NCBI RefSeq assembly: GCF_029892685.1
Contig: NZ_JARXVD010000002.1
Span: 310,001-374,000, forward strand
DNA length: 64,000 bases
Direction of reading: 5' to 3'
Source: Mycobacterium sp. OTB74
Lineage (GTDB): Bacteria > Actinomycetota > Actinomycetes > Mycobacteriales > Mycobacteriaceae
The translations under genes were made by a program, and so were the position numbers. Numbering within the stretch: position 1 is the stretch's first letter; every line of letters starts with the position of its first letter. Of the stretch, positions 1 through 8,757 are shown piece by piece. The notes beneath the pieces were generated by a model, which had not been told where the DNA came from, did not search any database, and was given only the letters and a program-made list of their open reading frames with translations.

Positions 1-768
1 CCGCGGCTGCGGCATTGCAGTTCCGTTGGCGCCCAACCCGAGTGCCGACGTGACCGCCCGGTTGCCCAGGTCGACGGAACTCCGGCGGCCATTCCACAGC
101 AGCCAGGTCCCGGGGTTCGTCGCACCCACGACGTCGGCACGGACCAGCACGGCATCGTGCGCACCCAGCGCGGAGGCGTGCGACCCGCCTTCGGTGATCG
201 GTCCCCCGATCACCGTGACGCCTGCGTCGGTACCGGTGGCCGTGTCGCACACGGTCCAGTCAGCATCGCGAGAAGTGTTGGGCACCATACGTTCCGGGGC
301 CCCTGGGATACCGATCAGGTTGCCCCGGCTGAATTTGTCCAGCTCGGCACTCGGCACCATGGTCGGGTTGTCCGGCCGGCCGGCGATCAGCCGGGCTGAG
401 GTCAGGTTGAGGACAGGGTGCAGTTCCTGCCCCAACCGGACGTACAGCGCTGCGGTATCTCGGTCGGCCAGGATGGTGTTGGTGCCGGGCACCCCGGCGG
501 GCCGAATCAGTGAGAAGACGAAGCACCCAGCCAGTCCGGTGACCAGCACCAGAGCGCCGACCAGAACCGAGCGGCTCTGGGTGCGCAGCGGGTCGACCAA
601 CATCCTGGTGTCGTGCAATGCGACACCAGATGCGATGCGCCGCCTCAGGAATCGCCACCCCGACACCTGGTGGCGGGTGACGAACCCACGGCGGTATTCA
701 ACCTGGTCCGGATTGTCGTTGGCCGGAGTACGTGAGCTGAAAATTTTCCGGTCCGCATGCTGGCTCAT
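1..768 (-). CDS. eccB3: ESX-3 type VII secretion membrane protein EccB (N-terminal part, runs off window)
   Basis: The first 256 codons are visible; the gene continues beyond base 1. EccB is a single-pass inner-membrane core component of type VII secretion with a large periplasmic domain. The N-terminus shows the family pattern: a short cytoplasmic arm with RRGFVTRHQVSGWRFLRRR, one hydrophobic segment at about residues 67-88, then the periplasmic part. It directly follows eccA on the same strand, as in ESX-3 of mycobacteria, which serves siderophore-dependent iron uptake. The start used here is the ATG at 766-768, giving MSQHADRK. Two further in-frame ATGs at 799-801 and 832-834 come from the upstream tandem repeat and would add 11 or 22 residues. 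ESX-3 rather than another ESX is inferred from the PPE/methyltransferase/MpaB neighbourhood. Confidence 0.9.
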   Translation of the reverse strand, partial: MSQHADRKIFSSRTPANDNPDQVEYRRGFVTRHQVSGWRFLRRRIASGVALHDTRMLVDPLRTQSRSVLVGALVLVTGLAGCFVFSLIRPAGVPGTNTILADRDTAALYVRLGQELHPVLNLTSARLIAGRPDNPTMVPSAELDKFSRGNLIGIPGAPERMVPNTSRDADWTVCDTATGTDAGVTVIGGPITEGGSHASALGAHDAVLVRADVVGATNPGTWLLWNGRRSSVDLGNRAVTSALGLGANGTAMPQPR

Positions 769-860
769 GCGCGATCCGCCTTCGGCTCCTCGCTCGTTCA
801 TGCGCGATCCGCCTTCGGCTCCTCGCTCGTTCATGCGCGATCCGCCTTCGGCTCCTCGCT
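765..860 (-). repeat. 33-bp tandem repeat (3 copies) at the eccA stop / eccB start
   Basis: Three copies of a 33-bp unit start at 765, 798 and 831 on the plus strand; the third copy lies in the eccA 3' end and diverges after about 860. On the minus strand each copy reads as the last codons of eccA (EEPKADRA and TGA) with an overlapping ATG. The unit is 11 codons long, so eccA keeps its frame and stops in the first copy met, while copies two and three are untranslated spacer or an in-frame N-terminal extension of eccB. Each copy also carries a purine-rich GAGGAGCCGAAGGCGG stretch that could act as a ribosome binding site. Confidence 0.9.
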
Positions 861-2735
861 GGAGGGCACCTCGAGTCCCAGCCCGCGCAACAACGGGGCA
901 GCCGAGGCACTGACGTCATCGGCGGTGATGGTCATGAGTTCGTCATCGGTGAAGTCATGCTCGGCAAGGTGATCGAGCCGGTACTCACGTTCCTCCTCGG
1001 AGCGCTCCACCAGGTTTCGCACGAACCGGCCGTTACCCGCTATGTCCAGACTGCGCCGTGCCACCCCGGCCGCATCCGGAGTCGTCGCGGTAGCCAGGTG
1101 CCCGAACAGTCGCTCCATCTCCGCCTCGGCGTCCAATTCGAAGACGCTGTCCCGCTTTTCGGCCATCCGCATGGCGATCTCCGTCAGCTCAGTGGCCGAG
1201 TAGGACGGGAAGTCGATGCTGCGGGTGAACCGCGACCGCAGACCTTCGTTGGTATCCAGGAACATGTCCAGGTCCTTGCGATATCCGGCGATGATCACCA
1301 CGAGGCGGTCGCGGTCGTTCTCCATTCGCGCCAGTAGGGTGTCGATGGCGACCAGGCCAAAATCGTTCTTGGCGCCGGTGGACACCAGCGCATACGCCTC
1401 GTCCAGGAACAGCACGCCGTCCAGCGCGCTGTCGATGACAGCATTGGTCTTCGCTTCGGTCTCGCCGATATGCTGGCCGATCAGGTCGGCCCGGTGTACC
1501 TCGCGCACCGTCTCCTTACGCAGCAGGCCGAGGCCACAGTAGATCTTGGCGACCACCCGGGCGATGGTGGTCTTACCGGTGCCAGGCGGACCGGCGAACA
1601 CCAGGTGGTTGGTGCGCTGGGCCACGGCGAGGCCGCGCTCTTGCCGCCGAATCGCCATGGCCACCGAGCTTTTCAGTCGTGCCACCTGATACTTGACCTC
1701 TTCGAGGCCAATGAACTCGGCCAGTTCGGCTTCGGCCTCGACCAGCAGATGCGCCTTGCGCGCCTTGGCATCCGGGTCGACGAACTCGGCCTCGGTGGGT
1801 TCGGTCTCCGGATCCCACGGGTTGTGCCGAGCCTCGATCCGCGCCGCGGTGGTCGGTTCGATACCAAAGCTGGTGTCGGTCAACGCATGTTCGGCGTCGG
1901 TGTTCTCGGGGTGTGCGGCGTACAACTCGGACAGCACATCGGTGGCCTCGTCGTCCTCGCCCTGCGCCCGCAGTGCCAGCGCCTTGACGAAAGCCCCGTC
2001 CATGGCCGCTACGGCGACGGGCCCGTCGGGCTCCTCCAAGTGCGACAGGGCAGGGGCGAACATACCGAGATGCGCCAGTGCGATGCCCAACGCGACTCGC
2101 GCGGCGTGCGCAAACGACGAGTCCAGCGCCGGGTCGTTCACCACCGGCGTCAGTTGGCGAATCACGTCGGACCAGCGACGGGTGCGGTGATACATGGCCA
2201 CCCGCACCCACCGGGCCGGCAGCCAGCCGGGCCTGCGGTTCAGTAGTTCACCGACCAGCTCATTGGCCTCGACGTATGCGCCCGCATCGGAAAGCGTTGC
2301 AGCGTAGGCCAGTTGGAATCCGTCGCCATCGGCGGCCCGGAACTGTAGATATAAGCCGCTGTCGTAGCTGAATCCGAGGTCGCCGTCGGCCAGGTCCAGT
2401 GCGCGGCGCAGCACACCCGCTGTGTCCGCCGTACGCCACACTGCTTCGACGACGTCGGGCGTGGCGGCTGACGCAGCTGCCAGACCGGTCCACGCATCGC
2501 AGTGCTCACGAGCGATCCGGGTCAGCGCCGTGAATCCGTCGCGCGCAGCCGACAGATCAGCGGGGCGACGGCGATCGTGGACGGTCAGGCCCAGCGCCAG
2601 GCAGCTTGCCGAGAATCGGGTGAGCACGTCACGATCCACCCGGCCCGCGGACTGCACCCGTTCGGATTCGGCACTCACGCGCGAATTCCCCTGCACCGCA
2701 ACGGTGCCGATGGCACTCGCGTTGCTGAGACTCAT
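831..2735 (-). CDS. eccA3: ESX-3 type VII secretion AAA+ ATPase EccA
   Basis: A 634-residue cytosolic AAA+ ATPase of the CbbX/EccA group. The N-terminal half (about 1-330) is the alpha-helical TPR-like region; the C-terminal half is the ATPase with Walker A GPPGTGKTT (near residue 380) and Walker B VLFLDEA (near residue 440). In mycobacteria EccA acts with EspG-type chaperones on PE/PPE substrates before secretion through the EccBCDE membrane complex. Its ATG overlaps the stop of the upstream PPE gene (TGATG) and eccB follows at the repeat-bearing junction, so the three genes look translationally coupled. Length fits the family (about 600-630 residues). Confidence 0.95.
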   Translation of the reverse strand: MSLSNASAIGTVAVQGNSRVSAESERVQSAGRVDRDVLTRFSASCLALGLTVHDRRRPADLSAARDGFTALTRIAREHCDAWTGLAAASAATPDVVEAVWRTADTAGVLRRALDLADGDLGFSYDSGLYLQFRAADGDGFQLAYAATLSDAGAYVEANELVGELLNRRPGWLPARWVRVAMYHRTRRWSDVIRQLTPVVNDPALDSSFAHAARVALGIALAHLGMFAPALSHLEEPDGPVAVAAMDGAFVKALALRAQGEDDEATDVLSELYAAHPENTDAEHALTDTSFGIEPTTAARIEARHNPWDPETEPTEAEFVDPDAKARKAHLLVEAEAELAEFIGLEEVKYQVARLKSSVAMAIRRQERGLAVAQRTNHLVFAGPPGTGKTTIARVVAKIYCGLGLLRKETVREVHRADLIGQHIGETEAKTNAVIDSALDGVLFLDEAYALVSTGAKNDFGLVAIDTLLARMENDRDRLVVIIAGYRKDLDMFLDTNEGLRSRFTRSIDFPSYSATELTEIAMRMAEKRDSVFELDAEAEMERLFGHLATATTPDAAGVARRSLDIAGNGRFVRNLVERSEEEREYRLDHLAEHDFTDDELMTITADDVSASAAPLLRGLGLEVPSSEEPKADRA

Positions 2736-4459
2736 CAGTTCCCTTCCAACGTTGACGACTCGTCGCGCACAGCGGCTGTCCCTGTTTGATCGGTCCGGCC
2801 CGGGTCACTACGCCAATTGCTCGGCAGCAGGGGTACCGCGGTCCCAGCGGCGAACAATCCCCCGCTTCGGGTGGTCATCCCCATCGGCTCAACGCCTTTC
2901 GCGGATATCCCGCCCCGCACGTCAGCGCCGCGCTCCGAGGCGCGCGTAATGTCCTCAGGCCGAAGGACCGGTGCCGCGTCAGCCTCGAGGTACTCGTAGC
3001 GATAGCTGCGATCCTGGACAGTCCCGCCCCGCCGACGACGTGCCCGGGCTTTCTTGGCCGCGGTCGCCGCAGCGGCGGCTTCCTCGCCGACTGCTTCAGC
3101 GGGCGCTGCCTCCCGCGCGTTGCGTGAGCGCCGACTGGTTACCTGGCTCTGCGCCGATGACCGTGCCGCGCTGACGGCGTAGATCGACGTAGTCGGACCC
3201 GCCCCAACGGACGGTCCGCCTCCCGGTGGTGTGCCGGTGGGTGCTGGTGAAGTTGGCGCCGGACTGGACACACTTGACGCGTGCGACAGACCCGGCGCAG
3301 CGGTGCTCGGGACCGTCGGACTCACCGTCGTCGCCGAAATCGCAGGCGCGGGCGCAGCGACTGCCGGCGACGGCATGGCGACCGGCACATCCACCGGATG
3401 CGGAACAGCGACGCCAACGATTCCCAACGCCGTCGCCGTCCCACCGGCCGCGGCAGCCACCGCGGCAGCTGGGCCGGCCGCCACAATCGCCCCCACCACG
3501 GACAGTTCGAGCGTCGACTGCGCGATCGGCCAGATCACCATGGCCGTGTGGAAGGTGGCCCAGGACAGCGTCGTAACCAGAGTGGGATTCAGAAACGGGA
3601 AAGACTGCGTCAGAAGTGCTTTCAGCCCGTTCACGAAGGCGAACCGGTCTATTGGGAAGCCGTTGGGGTTCAAGTCGAATGACACCGGAGATGCGAAATT
3701 GTTGGTGTACTGCTGGATCACCTGGGCCAGCTGGAGCTGGAAATTGTTCAGGAAATCGTCGAGTTGCTGCAACCCGCTCGATCCGGAGTCCGTTGCGCTC
3801 GCGGCCTGTTGTTCGGTCGACGCCGCGTCGGCTGCGTTGAGGTGAGCACCTGAGTCGGCCGCCGGCGCCTCCGCTGCAGCTGAAACTGCCGTGGTCGCCG
3901 GGACAGTGGCTTCAGCGGCGGCCGCTAGGATCTGCGGCGCCGGAGTGGTGACCGGCAGTGCAGCCAGGGCAGCCCCCGAGACCGATTGATAGACGGTCAT
4001 CGTTTCGGCCGCCTGGATCCACATGCGGGCATAGTCGGCTTCGTTTACGGCGATCGGAATCGTGTTGATACCAAAGAAATTCGTGACCAGAAGCGCGGTA
4101 TGCACCGCATGATTGATCGTGAGCTCTGCCATGCTGGGCATCGCAGCCAGCGCTACGCTGTATGCCGCTGCCGCGGTTTCGTGTGTCGCCGCGGCCGCGG
4201 CGCTCTTTTCTGCGCTGTTCAGCAGCCAACTCAGGTATGGCGCGTTTGCCGTCACGTACTGGTCGGCGCTAGGTCCCTGCCACACGCCGACTTCGACATC
4301 ACCGGCCACCGCGCCGAGTTCAATTGCAGCCGAGGCGTATTCGGCGCTCAGCGCCGACCATGCCGCGGCCGCGGCCAGCAGTGACCCCGGACCGGGGCCA
4401 CTGCTGAGCAAGCTCGAATGCACTTCCGGTGGTATCGCGAGCCAGATCGGCGCGGTCAC
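2735..4459 (-). CDS. PPE family protein, probable PPW subfamily, ESX-3 linked
   Basis: A 574-residue PPE protein with N-terminus [12 protein letters not shown] (PPE at residues 10-12), WQG at 60-62 and APYLSWL shortly after, the usual helical-hairpin features. The middle is Ala/Thr/Pro-rich and the C-terminus has PLLPSNW, matching the PxxPxxW motif of the PPE-PPW subfamily. PPE proteins pair with PE partners and are exported by type VII systems; no PE gene lies beside it here. The GTG at 4457-4459 was chosen because the canonical PPE N-terminus begins there and AGAGGT lies about 8 bases upstream. The reading frame stays open to an ATG at 4720, but that extension has no PPE character. The stop overlaps the eccA start. 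Confidence 0.9.
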   Translation of the reverse strand: MTAPIWLAIPPEVHSSLLSSGPGPGSLLAAAAAWSALSAEYASAAIELGAVAGDVEVGVWQGPSADQYVTANAPYLSWLLNSAEKSAAAAATHETAAAAYSVALAAMPSMAELTINHAVHTALLVTNFFGINTIPIAVNEADYARMWIQAAETMTVYQSVSGAALAALPVTTPAPQILAAAAEATVPATTAVSAAAEAPAADSGAHLNAADAASTEQQAASATDSGSSGLQQLDDFLNNFQLQLAQVIQQYTNNFASPVSFDLNPNGFPIDRFAFVNGLKALLTQSFPFLNPTLVTTLSWATFHTAMVIWPIAQSTLELSVVGAIVAAGPAAAVAAAAGGTATALGIVGVAVPHPVDVPVAMPSPAVAAPAPAISATTVSPTVPSTAAPGLSHASSVSSPAPTSPAPTGTPPGGGPSVGAGPTTSIYAVSAARSSAQSQVTSRRSRNAREAAPAEAVGEEAAAAATAAKKARARRRRGGTVQDRSYRYEYLEADAAPVLRPEDITRASERGADVRGGISAKGVEPMGMTTRSGGLFAAGTAVPLLPSNWRSDPGRTDQTGTAAVRDESSTLEGN

Positions 4460-4759
4460 GTTTCGGACCTCTGAAGCACCTGCACCTAGAGATAGTCGGC
4501 GCCCGAGGTCGGCTGGTTCCCCGCAGATCGAGATTCGACATACCGGCCCGTGGAGGCGGGAGTTCAGGATCGGTGACTTCGACGGCGTCCTGCCGAAAGC
4601 CCTGCGACGGGACCTCCCGCGCGCAGGCCCCATGGGTGCGGGCGAGCTGCAGCAAGCACCGCACGTGGTGACCGCATCGTGGTGGACCGCTGCGAATCCG
4701 ACCGATGTTCCACTACCCATGCCCGTGTTCGCAGGGGCACACAGGCCCCCGCCATCTCC
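4460..4759 (-). other. About 300-nt leader between IdeR-like boxes and the PPE start codon
   Basis: No convincing gene is seen here. The frame of the PPE gene is open across most of it (to an ATG at 4720) but codes for Arg/Ser/Pro-rich sequence unlike a PPE N-terminus. If transcription starts at the iron boxes at 4760-4807, this is a long 5' untranslated region of the PPE-eccA-eccB transcript. No riboswitch or clear terminator was recognised. Confidence 0.4.
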
Positions 4760-4778
4760 TTAAGTATGCCTAAGCTAA
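4760..4778. promoter_or_regulatory. IdeR-type iron box 1
   Basis: TTAAGTATGCCTAAGCTAA matches about 16 of 19 positions of the mycobacterial IdeR consensus TTAGGNTAGSCTAANCTAA (established consensus, matched by eye). It lies upstream of the PPE-eccA-eccB genes, in keeping with known iron repression of ESX-3. Confidence 0.7.
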
Positions 4779-4788
4779 CTTGCTGAAG

Positions 4789-4807
4789 TTAGCATTGCAT
4801 AACTTAA
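4789..4807. promoter_or_regulatory. IdeR-type iron box 2
   Basis: On the minus strand this reads TTAAGTTATGCAATGCTAA, about 15 of 19 matches to the IdeR consensus. It is 29 bp from box 1, centre to centre, so two IdeR dimers-of-dimers could bind side by side. A weaker match than box 1. Confidence 0.55.
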
Positions 4808-4847
4808 GTGTCGAGATGCACCCTAGCCACCAGCCCGGTGACGACGG

Positions 4848-5741
4848 TCACTCTTTGATGGCAGTGACCAGGGTGTTCGATTCGATCATGGTGGCCGCAT
4901 CGGGATTGGTCGGGACCGGGCGTCCCACTTCTCGCATGTAATCGGCCAGCCTGGTGGGCTCAGCCCGCCAGCCATGGGCGCCAAACCAGTCAGCGGCCGG
5001 CGCAATCTGCTCGTTGTAAATCAGGTTGAAGAACACGTCTCCCGGGCCGGATGCCCTCTCCTGTGCGCGCTTGGCAGCAAAGACTTCTGCGGGCATCGGC
5101 GCGCCTTCCTCAACCGCCACCCAGCTACCCGGCGAAGCCAGTTTGTCGATACCGGTGAACAACTGCTCCTGAGCGGACGCCGGCAGGTAGATCAGCAGCC
5201 CTTCGGCAATCCACGCCGATGGTCGATCGGGGCGGAAGCCAGCGGCGATCAGCGCCGACTGCCAGTCGTCACGCAGATCGACCGCAATCTCGCGGCGTTC
5301 GGCCTTCGGTTGAGCTCCCTTGCGGGCCAATACCTCTCGCTTGAATTCCAGTACCTGAGGCTGGTCCAGCTCGAACAGCACGGAGCCCGCCGGCCAGTCC
5401 AAGCGGAAAGCCCTGGAGTCCAGACCCGCCGCCAGCAGCACCACCTGACGGACTCCCGACGCCGCCGCATTGGCGAAGTAGGCATCGAAGTAGCGGGTCC
5501 GCGAGCCCTGGAAGTTGATGAACGGCGGGCCGAATTCCGGTGCCGCCAGGCGATGTTCCGGAGCTTTGCCATCGAGCACGTCGGCCCACTGGCCGCCCAC
5601 GGCCCGGGCGAACAACTCGGCGTAAGGGTCTACCGCCAACGGGTCCGGCTTGGCTGCCTCAAGCGCCCGTGCCGCCGCGACCATCAGTGCGGTCGATCCG
5701 ACGCTTGTAGTGATGTCCCAGCTGTCGTTGTCTGTACGCAT
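4848..5741 (-). CDS. SAM-dependent class I methyltransferase (Rv0281-like)
   Basis: A 297-residue member of the mycobacterial putative SAM-dependent methyltransferase family related to leucine carboxyl methyltransferases. The N-terminus has [18 protein letters not shown], then a SAM-binding motif [11 protein letters not shown] at residues 104-114 and the acidic ELDQPQV at 124-130. The physiological substrate is not known for this large paralogous family. It sits upstream of the ESX-3 genes on the same strand; in M. tuberculosis the homologue (Rv0281, from memory) also borders eccA3, but there the PPE gene lies on its other side. The iron boxes lie beyond its 3' end, so it is probably transcribed separately. 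Confidence 0.88.
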   Translation of the reverse strand: MRTDNDSWDITTSVGSTALMVAAARALEAAKPDPLAVDPYAELFARAVGGQWADVLDGKAPEHRLAAPEFGPPFINFQGSRTRYFDAYFANAAASGVRQVVLLAAGLDSRAFRLDWPAGSVLFELDQPQVLEFKREVLARKGAQPKAERREIAVDLRDDWQSALIAAGFRPDRPSAWIAEGLLIYLPASAQEQLFTGIDKLASPGSWVAVEEGAPMPAEVFAAKRAQERASGPGDVFFNLIYNEQIAPAADWFGAHGWRAEPTRLADYMREVGRPVPTNPDAATMIESNTLVTAIKE

Positions 5742-5802
5742 TGGCGCGAGGGTACGCCCGGTTGCTGAACATTCAGCCCACGGCGCGGGATCGTCTCAAA
5801 AA

Positions 5803-6705
5803 TCAGATCAACGGTCGCCCGGTGCGGACTCGCCAGTCCAAATCCTTGAGCAGCACGTTGAATGGGAACTGGCGCACCGGCGAAGGTACGAGGTGATTGA
5901 CCGTCCTCAGCACAGACATCAATCGATCAAACCTCTTCTGCCGCTTACTGTCCCAGGGCAGCCGCATCTCATCGCGGAATCGCTGCGGCAGAAAACCGGT
6001 GGTGATCAACTGCGAGACGGATTCCAGCCGACGCTGCACCGCACCCGGCAGCGTCACGCCCCGCATCCGGCCCACCGCAATGGGATACAGGTACTCGCGG
6101 GCCGTGTCGTCGATGTGAATCTGTTCCAGCATCTTCTGCCAGTAGGCGTCGAACGCCGCGCGATCCGCGGGCCACATCGAGGCCGGCACCTGCAGCGTGG
6201 TGCCCAGCGTGATGCCCTCACGGTAATGCCGCTCGGCGGTCTCGTCATCCATCTCACCAATGAACAACCGATAGACGTCGACGGCGCCTTTGTACAGACA
6301 GGCCGCTACCCACATCTGCAGGTTCTTGTCCATGGCGTGGTATTCCACCGGGCTCTCGTCGGTCGAATAGACCTGCGCGTGGGCCTTGTTCACCGCCCGC
6401 CGGAAGGCCAGCTTCTGCGCGTCGGAGCCTTTGGTCGCCACGGCCAGATAGGTGAACGTGGTCCGCGCGCGCTTGATCGGGTGCCGGTCGACGCGCCCAC
6501 TCTCCACCCGGCTCTCCATGACGCCGTACGCGACCGGTCGCAGCGCCAGCTGCATCACCACATTGGCCGGCCCTGCCAGCAGGGCGACGCCCATCAGGCC
6601 GTCGTCGATACCCGCCCCATGCCCCAACGACGCACGCCGCGGAGCCGTCGACCATTGGGCACTCACCGGGACATCAACCGGGTTCACCCACTCACTGACC
6701 GTCAT
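5803..6705 (-). CDS. MpaB-like oxygenase family protein (DUF2236)
   Basis: A 300-residue protein of the oxygenase MpaB/DUF2236 family, a putative haem-type helical oxygenase group named after the mycophenolic-acid enzyme. It is rich in conserved His/Arg/Tyr positions, including HPIKRARTTF and the EYHAMDKNLQMWV segment. The start at 6703-6705 is preferred over the upstream GTG-type start at 6771 because GGGAGG sits 5 bases before this ATG and because it leaves room for the promoter shared with the divergent TetR gene. The pairing of this family with a divergent TetR matches Rv0276/Rv0275c. Substrate unknown. Confidence 0.82.
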   Translation of the reverse strand: MTVSEWVNPVDVPVSAQWSTAPRRASLGHGAGIDDGLMGVALLAGPANVVMQLALRPVAYGVMESRVESGRVDRHPIKRARTTFTYLAVATKGSDAQKLAFRRAVNKAHAQVYSTDESPVEYHAMDKNLQMWVAACLYKGAVDVYRLFIGEMDDETAERHYREGITLGTTLQVPASMWPADRAAFDAYWQKMLEQIHIDDTAREYLYPIAVGRMRGVTLPGAVQRRLESVSQLITTGFLPQRFRDEMRLPWDSKRQKRFDRLMSVLRTVNHLVPSPVRQFPFNVLLKDLDWRVRTGRPLI

Positions 6706-6727
6706 CGACCCCTCCCGCAAAAGTGAG

Positions 6728-6737
6728 AACAATTGTT
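6728..6737. promoter_or_regulatory. Palindromic site between divergent mpaB-like and TetR genes
   Basis: AACAATTGTT is a perfect 10-bp palindrome flanked by near-symmetric bases (GAACAATTGTTTC), in the 75-bp gap between the divergent genes. Position and symmetry suggest the operator of the adjacent TetR regulator (inference). Confidence 0.45.
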
Positions 6738-6780
6738 TCCTGATATTGCCGCGGCGCTCGACAGGTGTCAAGATGTCTTG

Positions 6781-7437
6781 GTGTCACAGGTACGGCCCTA
6801 CCGCGGAGTCGACGCCTCCCAGCGCCTGGCGCAACGGCGTGCTCAGCTGATTGCGGCGGGTCTGGACCTGCTGGGCGCCGCCGCGCCCCTGCCGGATCTG
6901 ACGGTGCGGTCGGTCTGCTCGGCATCCGGGCTCGGCGTGCGCTACTTTTACGAAAGCTTCACCGACAAGGACGATTTCGTCGGCGCGGTGTTCGACGCCG
7001 TCATCGCCGACCTGGCGACCACCACGCAGGCGGCGGTGGCGGCCGCCCCAGCCCGGGAGCGCAACCGCGCCGGTATGGCCAACATCGTCAATGCCGTGGC
7101 CTCGGATCCGAGGGTGGGCCGGTTGCTGTTCAACGCGCAACTCACCAATGCCGTGGTGGCCCGCAAGCGCGCCGACTCTGCCGCATTGCTGGCGACGCTG
7201 TACTCAGCCGATCTGGGTGCCGCACTACGCCTTGAACAGAACGAGCGGATCAAGGCCACCGGTTACTTTGCGGTCGGCGGTGTGGGGCAGACGCTGAGCG
7301 CCTGGCTGTCGGGCGAAATCACTTTCACACCGGACGAATTGATCGACCATCTGGCCACCATGCTCGACGAATTCGCTGACGCCCAGTTGCACAGCCCAGC
7401 CGGCGGCCAGCTCAGATCGCGTCCGCAGCGGCGGTGA
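6781..7437 (+). CDS. TetR family transcriptional regulator (Rv0275c-like)
   Basis: A 218-residue TetR protein: an N-terminal helix-turn-helix at roughly residues 38-67 (LTVRSVCSASGLGVRYFYESF, split here as LTVRSVCSASGLGV and RYFYESF), then a helical ligand-binding domain. The GTG at 6781 gives MSQVRPYRG; a TTG further upstream at 6733 would overlap the operator and is less likely. Divergent from the MpaB-like gene, so it probably represses that gene and itself. Its 3' end overlaps the convergent VOC gene by 26 bp. Confidence 0.88.
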   Translation: MSQVRPYRGVDASQRLAQRRAQLIAAGLDLLGAAAPLPDLTVRSVCSASGLGVRYFYESFTDKDDFVGAVFDAVIADLATTTQAAVAAAPARERNRAGMANIVNAVASDPRVGRLLFNAQLTNAVVARKRADSAALLATLYSADLGAALRLEQNERIKATGYFAVGGVGQTLSAWLSGEITFTPDELIDHLATMLDEFADAQLHSPAGGQLRSRPQRR

Positions 7438-8002
7438 CCGCGGGGCGCCGGTCGGCCGCGGTCCGGGGTGCCGTCACGGTGTCCGCGTCAGTGAATTCCT
7501 TGGTCCAACAGGCGAATTCCAACGTGATGCCATCGGGATCCTGGAAGTAGAACGACCGCACATAGACGCCGGGATGCACAGTCGGCGAGGCCTGCATCGG
7601 GCTCTCGTCGTGGTTGAGCACCGGACCGACTCGAACACCCTTGTCCTTCAAGCGTTGCCGGTATTCGTCGAACTTCTCGGCCGGCACATGGAAGGCCAGA
7701 TGGTTGAGCGAGCCGACGGCACTGATGAATTCGCCGACCCCGGGCAGTGTCGCCGGTTGCGAAATGCCCGGCACGCCGTCCGGAGCCTGCGTGAACCAGA
7801 AGAAGGCGACACAGTCCCCGTTTCCCGCGTCGAAGAAGAAGTGCTGACCCATACCACGAGGTAGATCAAGGGATTTCACCAGCGGCATGCCCAGCACATT
7901 GGAGTAGAAGTCGACGGTCCTGGCCATGTCGGAGCAGACCAACGCGACGTGGTTGATACCACCGAACTCGAATTCGGAATTGCGGTTGTCGGGCTTGATC
8001 AT
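7412..8002 (-). CDS. VOC / glyoxalase-bleomycin resistance family dioxygenase-like protein (Rv0274-like)
   Basis: A 196-residue vicinal-oxygen-chelate fold protein. Candidate metal ligands are H18 (NHVAL), H101 (LNHLAFHV) and E162 (DPDGITLEF), the usual positions in two-module VOC enzymes such as extradiol dioxygenases and glyoxalases. The start MIKPDN at 8000-8002 is preferred over a start at 8035, which would run into the TetR operator. The gene is divergent from the next TetR gene and separated from it by a 26-bp palindrome, which suggests it is that regulator's target. Reaction unknown. Confidence 0.85.
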   Translation of the reverse strand: MIKPDNRNSEFEFGGINHVALVCSDMARTVDFYSNVLGMPLVKSLDLPRGMGQHFFFDAGNGDCVAFFWFTQAPDGVPGISQPATLPGVGEFISAVGSLNHLAFHVPAEKFDEYRQRLKDKGVRVGPVLNHDESPMQASPTVHPGVYVRSFYFQDPDGITLEFACWTKEFTDADTVTAPRTAADRRPAVTAAADAI

Positions 8003-8042
8003 CGCGGGCACTCCTGCCGAATGGGGTCTGGCCAATGGCCGA

Positions 8043-8068
8043 ATCTGAATCTAACATCAGATTCAGAT
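8043..8068. promoter_or_regulatory. 26-bp inverted repeat operator between VOC and TetR genes
   Basis: Arms ATCTGAATCT (8043-8052) and AGATTCAGAT (8059-8068) are perfect 10-bp inverted repeats with spacer AACATC. The site is in the middle of the 128-bp divergent gap, typical of a TetR operator. Confidence 0.7.
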
Positions 8069-8130
8069 GTGATCAACGACTCCGGCGCTTCACTTACCAC
8101 GGCGTCCCCAAGGCCAGGAAGGACGCAGCC

Positions 8131-8751
8131 GTGACCGTCCCGCCGCGCGGCCAACTCCCCACCATCCGGGGACGCCAGACGCAGGCGGCCATCGATACCG
8201 CAGCCCGGACCGTCATCGCCCGGAAAGGCATTCTGGCAACAACGATCTCGGACATCACAGCCGAAGCGGGCCGGTCGACGGCGTCGTTCTACAACTACTA
8301 TGACTCCAAGGAAGCGATGGTGCACGAGTGGGCCCAACGCTTCCGCGACGAGGCTCGCGACCGGGCCCGCGCTGCTGCCGAGCCGGACTTGACCGATCAG
8401 GAGCGCTGCCACCGGGCGGTCACTGCACACTGGGAAACCTACCGGCACCAACTCGCAGAGGTAATCGCCATTTCCCAACTGGCCATGGTCAACGACGAAT
8501 TCGCCGAATACTGGGCCGAAATCTGCGAGCTACCCATCACGTTGATTACAGAGATGTGCAGACACGCCCAACGCCAAGGGTTCTGCCTCGACGACGACGC
8601 CAGGTTGGTGGCCGTGGCACTGGTGTCGATGCTCAACCAGTTCTGCTACACCCAGCTGTCCGGTGACGGGGCTGCCACTGCCGACGACGCGGCCTGCATC
8701 GACACCCTGGCCAACATCTTCTACCGCACCGTCTACCACAAGGAGTCCTGA
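8131..8751 (+). CDS. TetR family transcriptional regulator (Rv0273c-like)
   Basis: A 206-residue TetR protein with an N-terminal HTH (ATTISDITAEAGRSTASFYN) and a C-terminal effector domain. The GTG at 8131 is chosen: AGGAAGG lies 8 bases upstream and the open frame further upstream would cross the palindromic operator. It is followed after 6 bases by the alpha/beta hydrolase gene and is divergent from the VOC gene, so it likely controls both. The ligand may be an acyl-CoA or a hydrolase substrate, but nothing in the sequence decides this. Confidence 0.88.
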   Translation: MTVPPRGQLPTIRGRQTQAAIDTAARTVIARKGILATTISDITAEAGRSTASFYNYYDSKEAMVHEWAQRFRDEARDRARAAAEPDLTDQERCHRAVTAHWETYRHQLAEVIAISQLAMVNDEFAEYWAEICELPITLITEMCRHAQRQGFCLDDDARLVAVALVSMLNQFCYTQLSGDGAATADDAACIDTLANIFYRTVYHKES

Positions 8752-8757
8752 GCCCAC

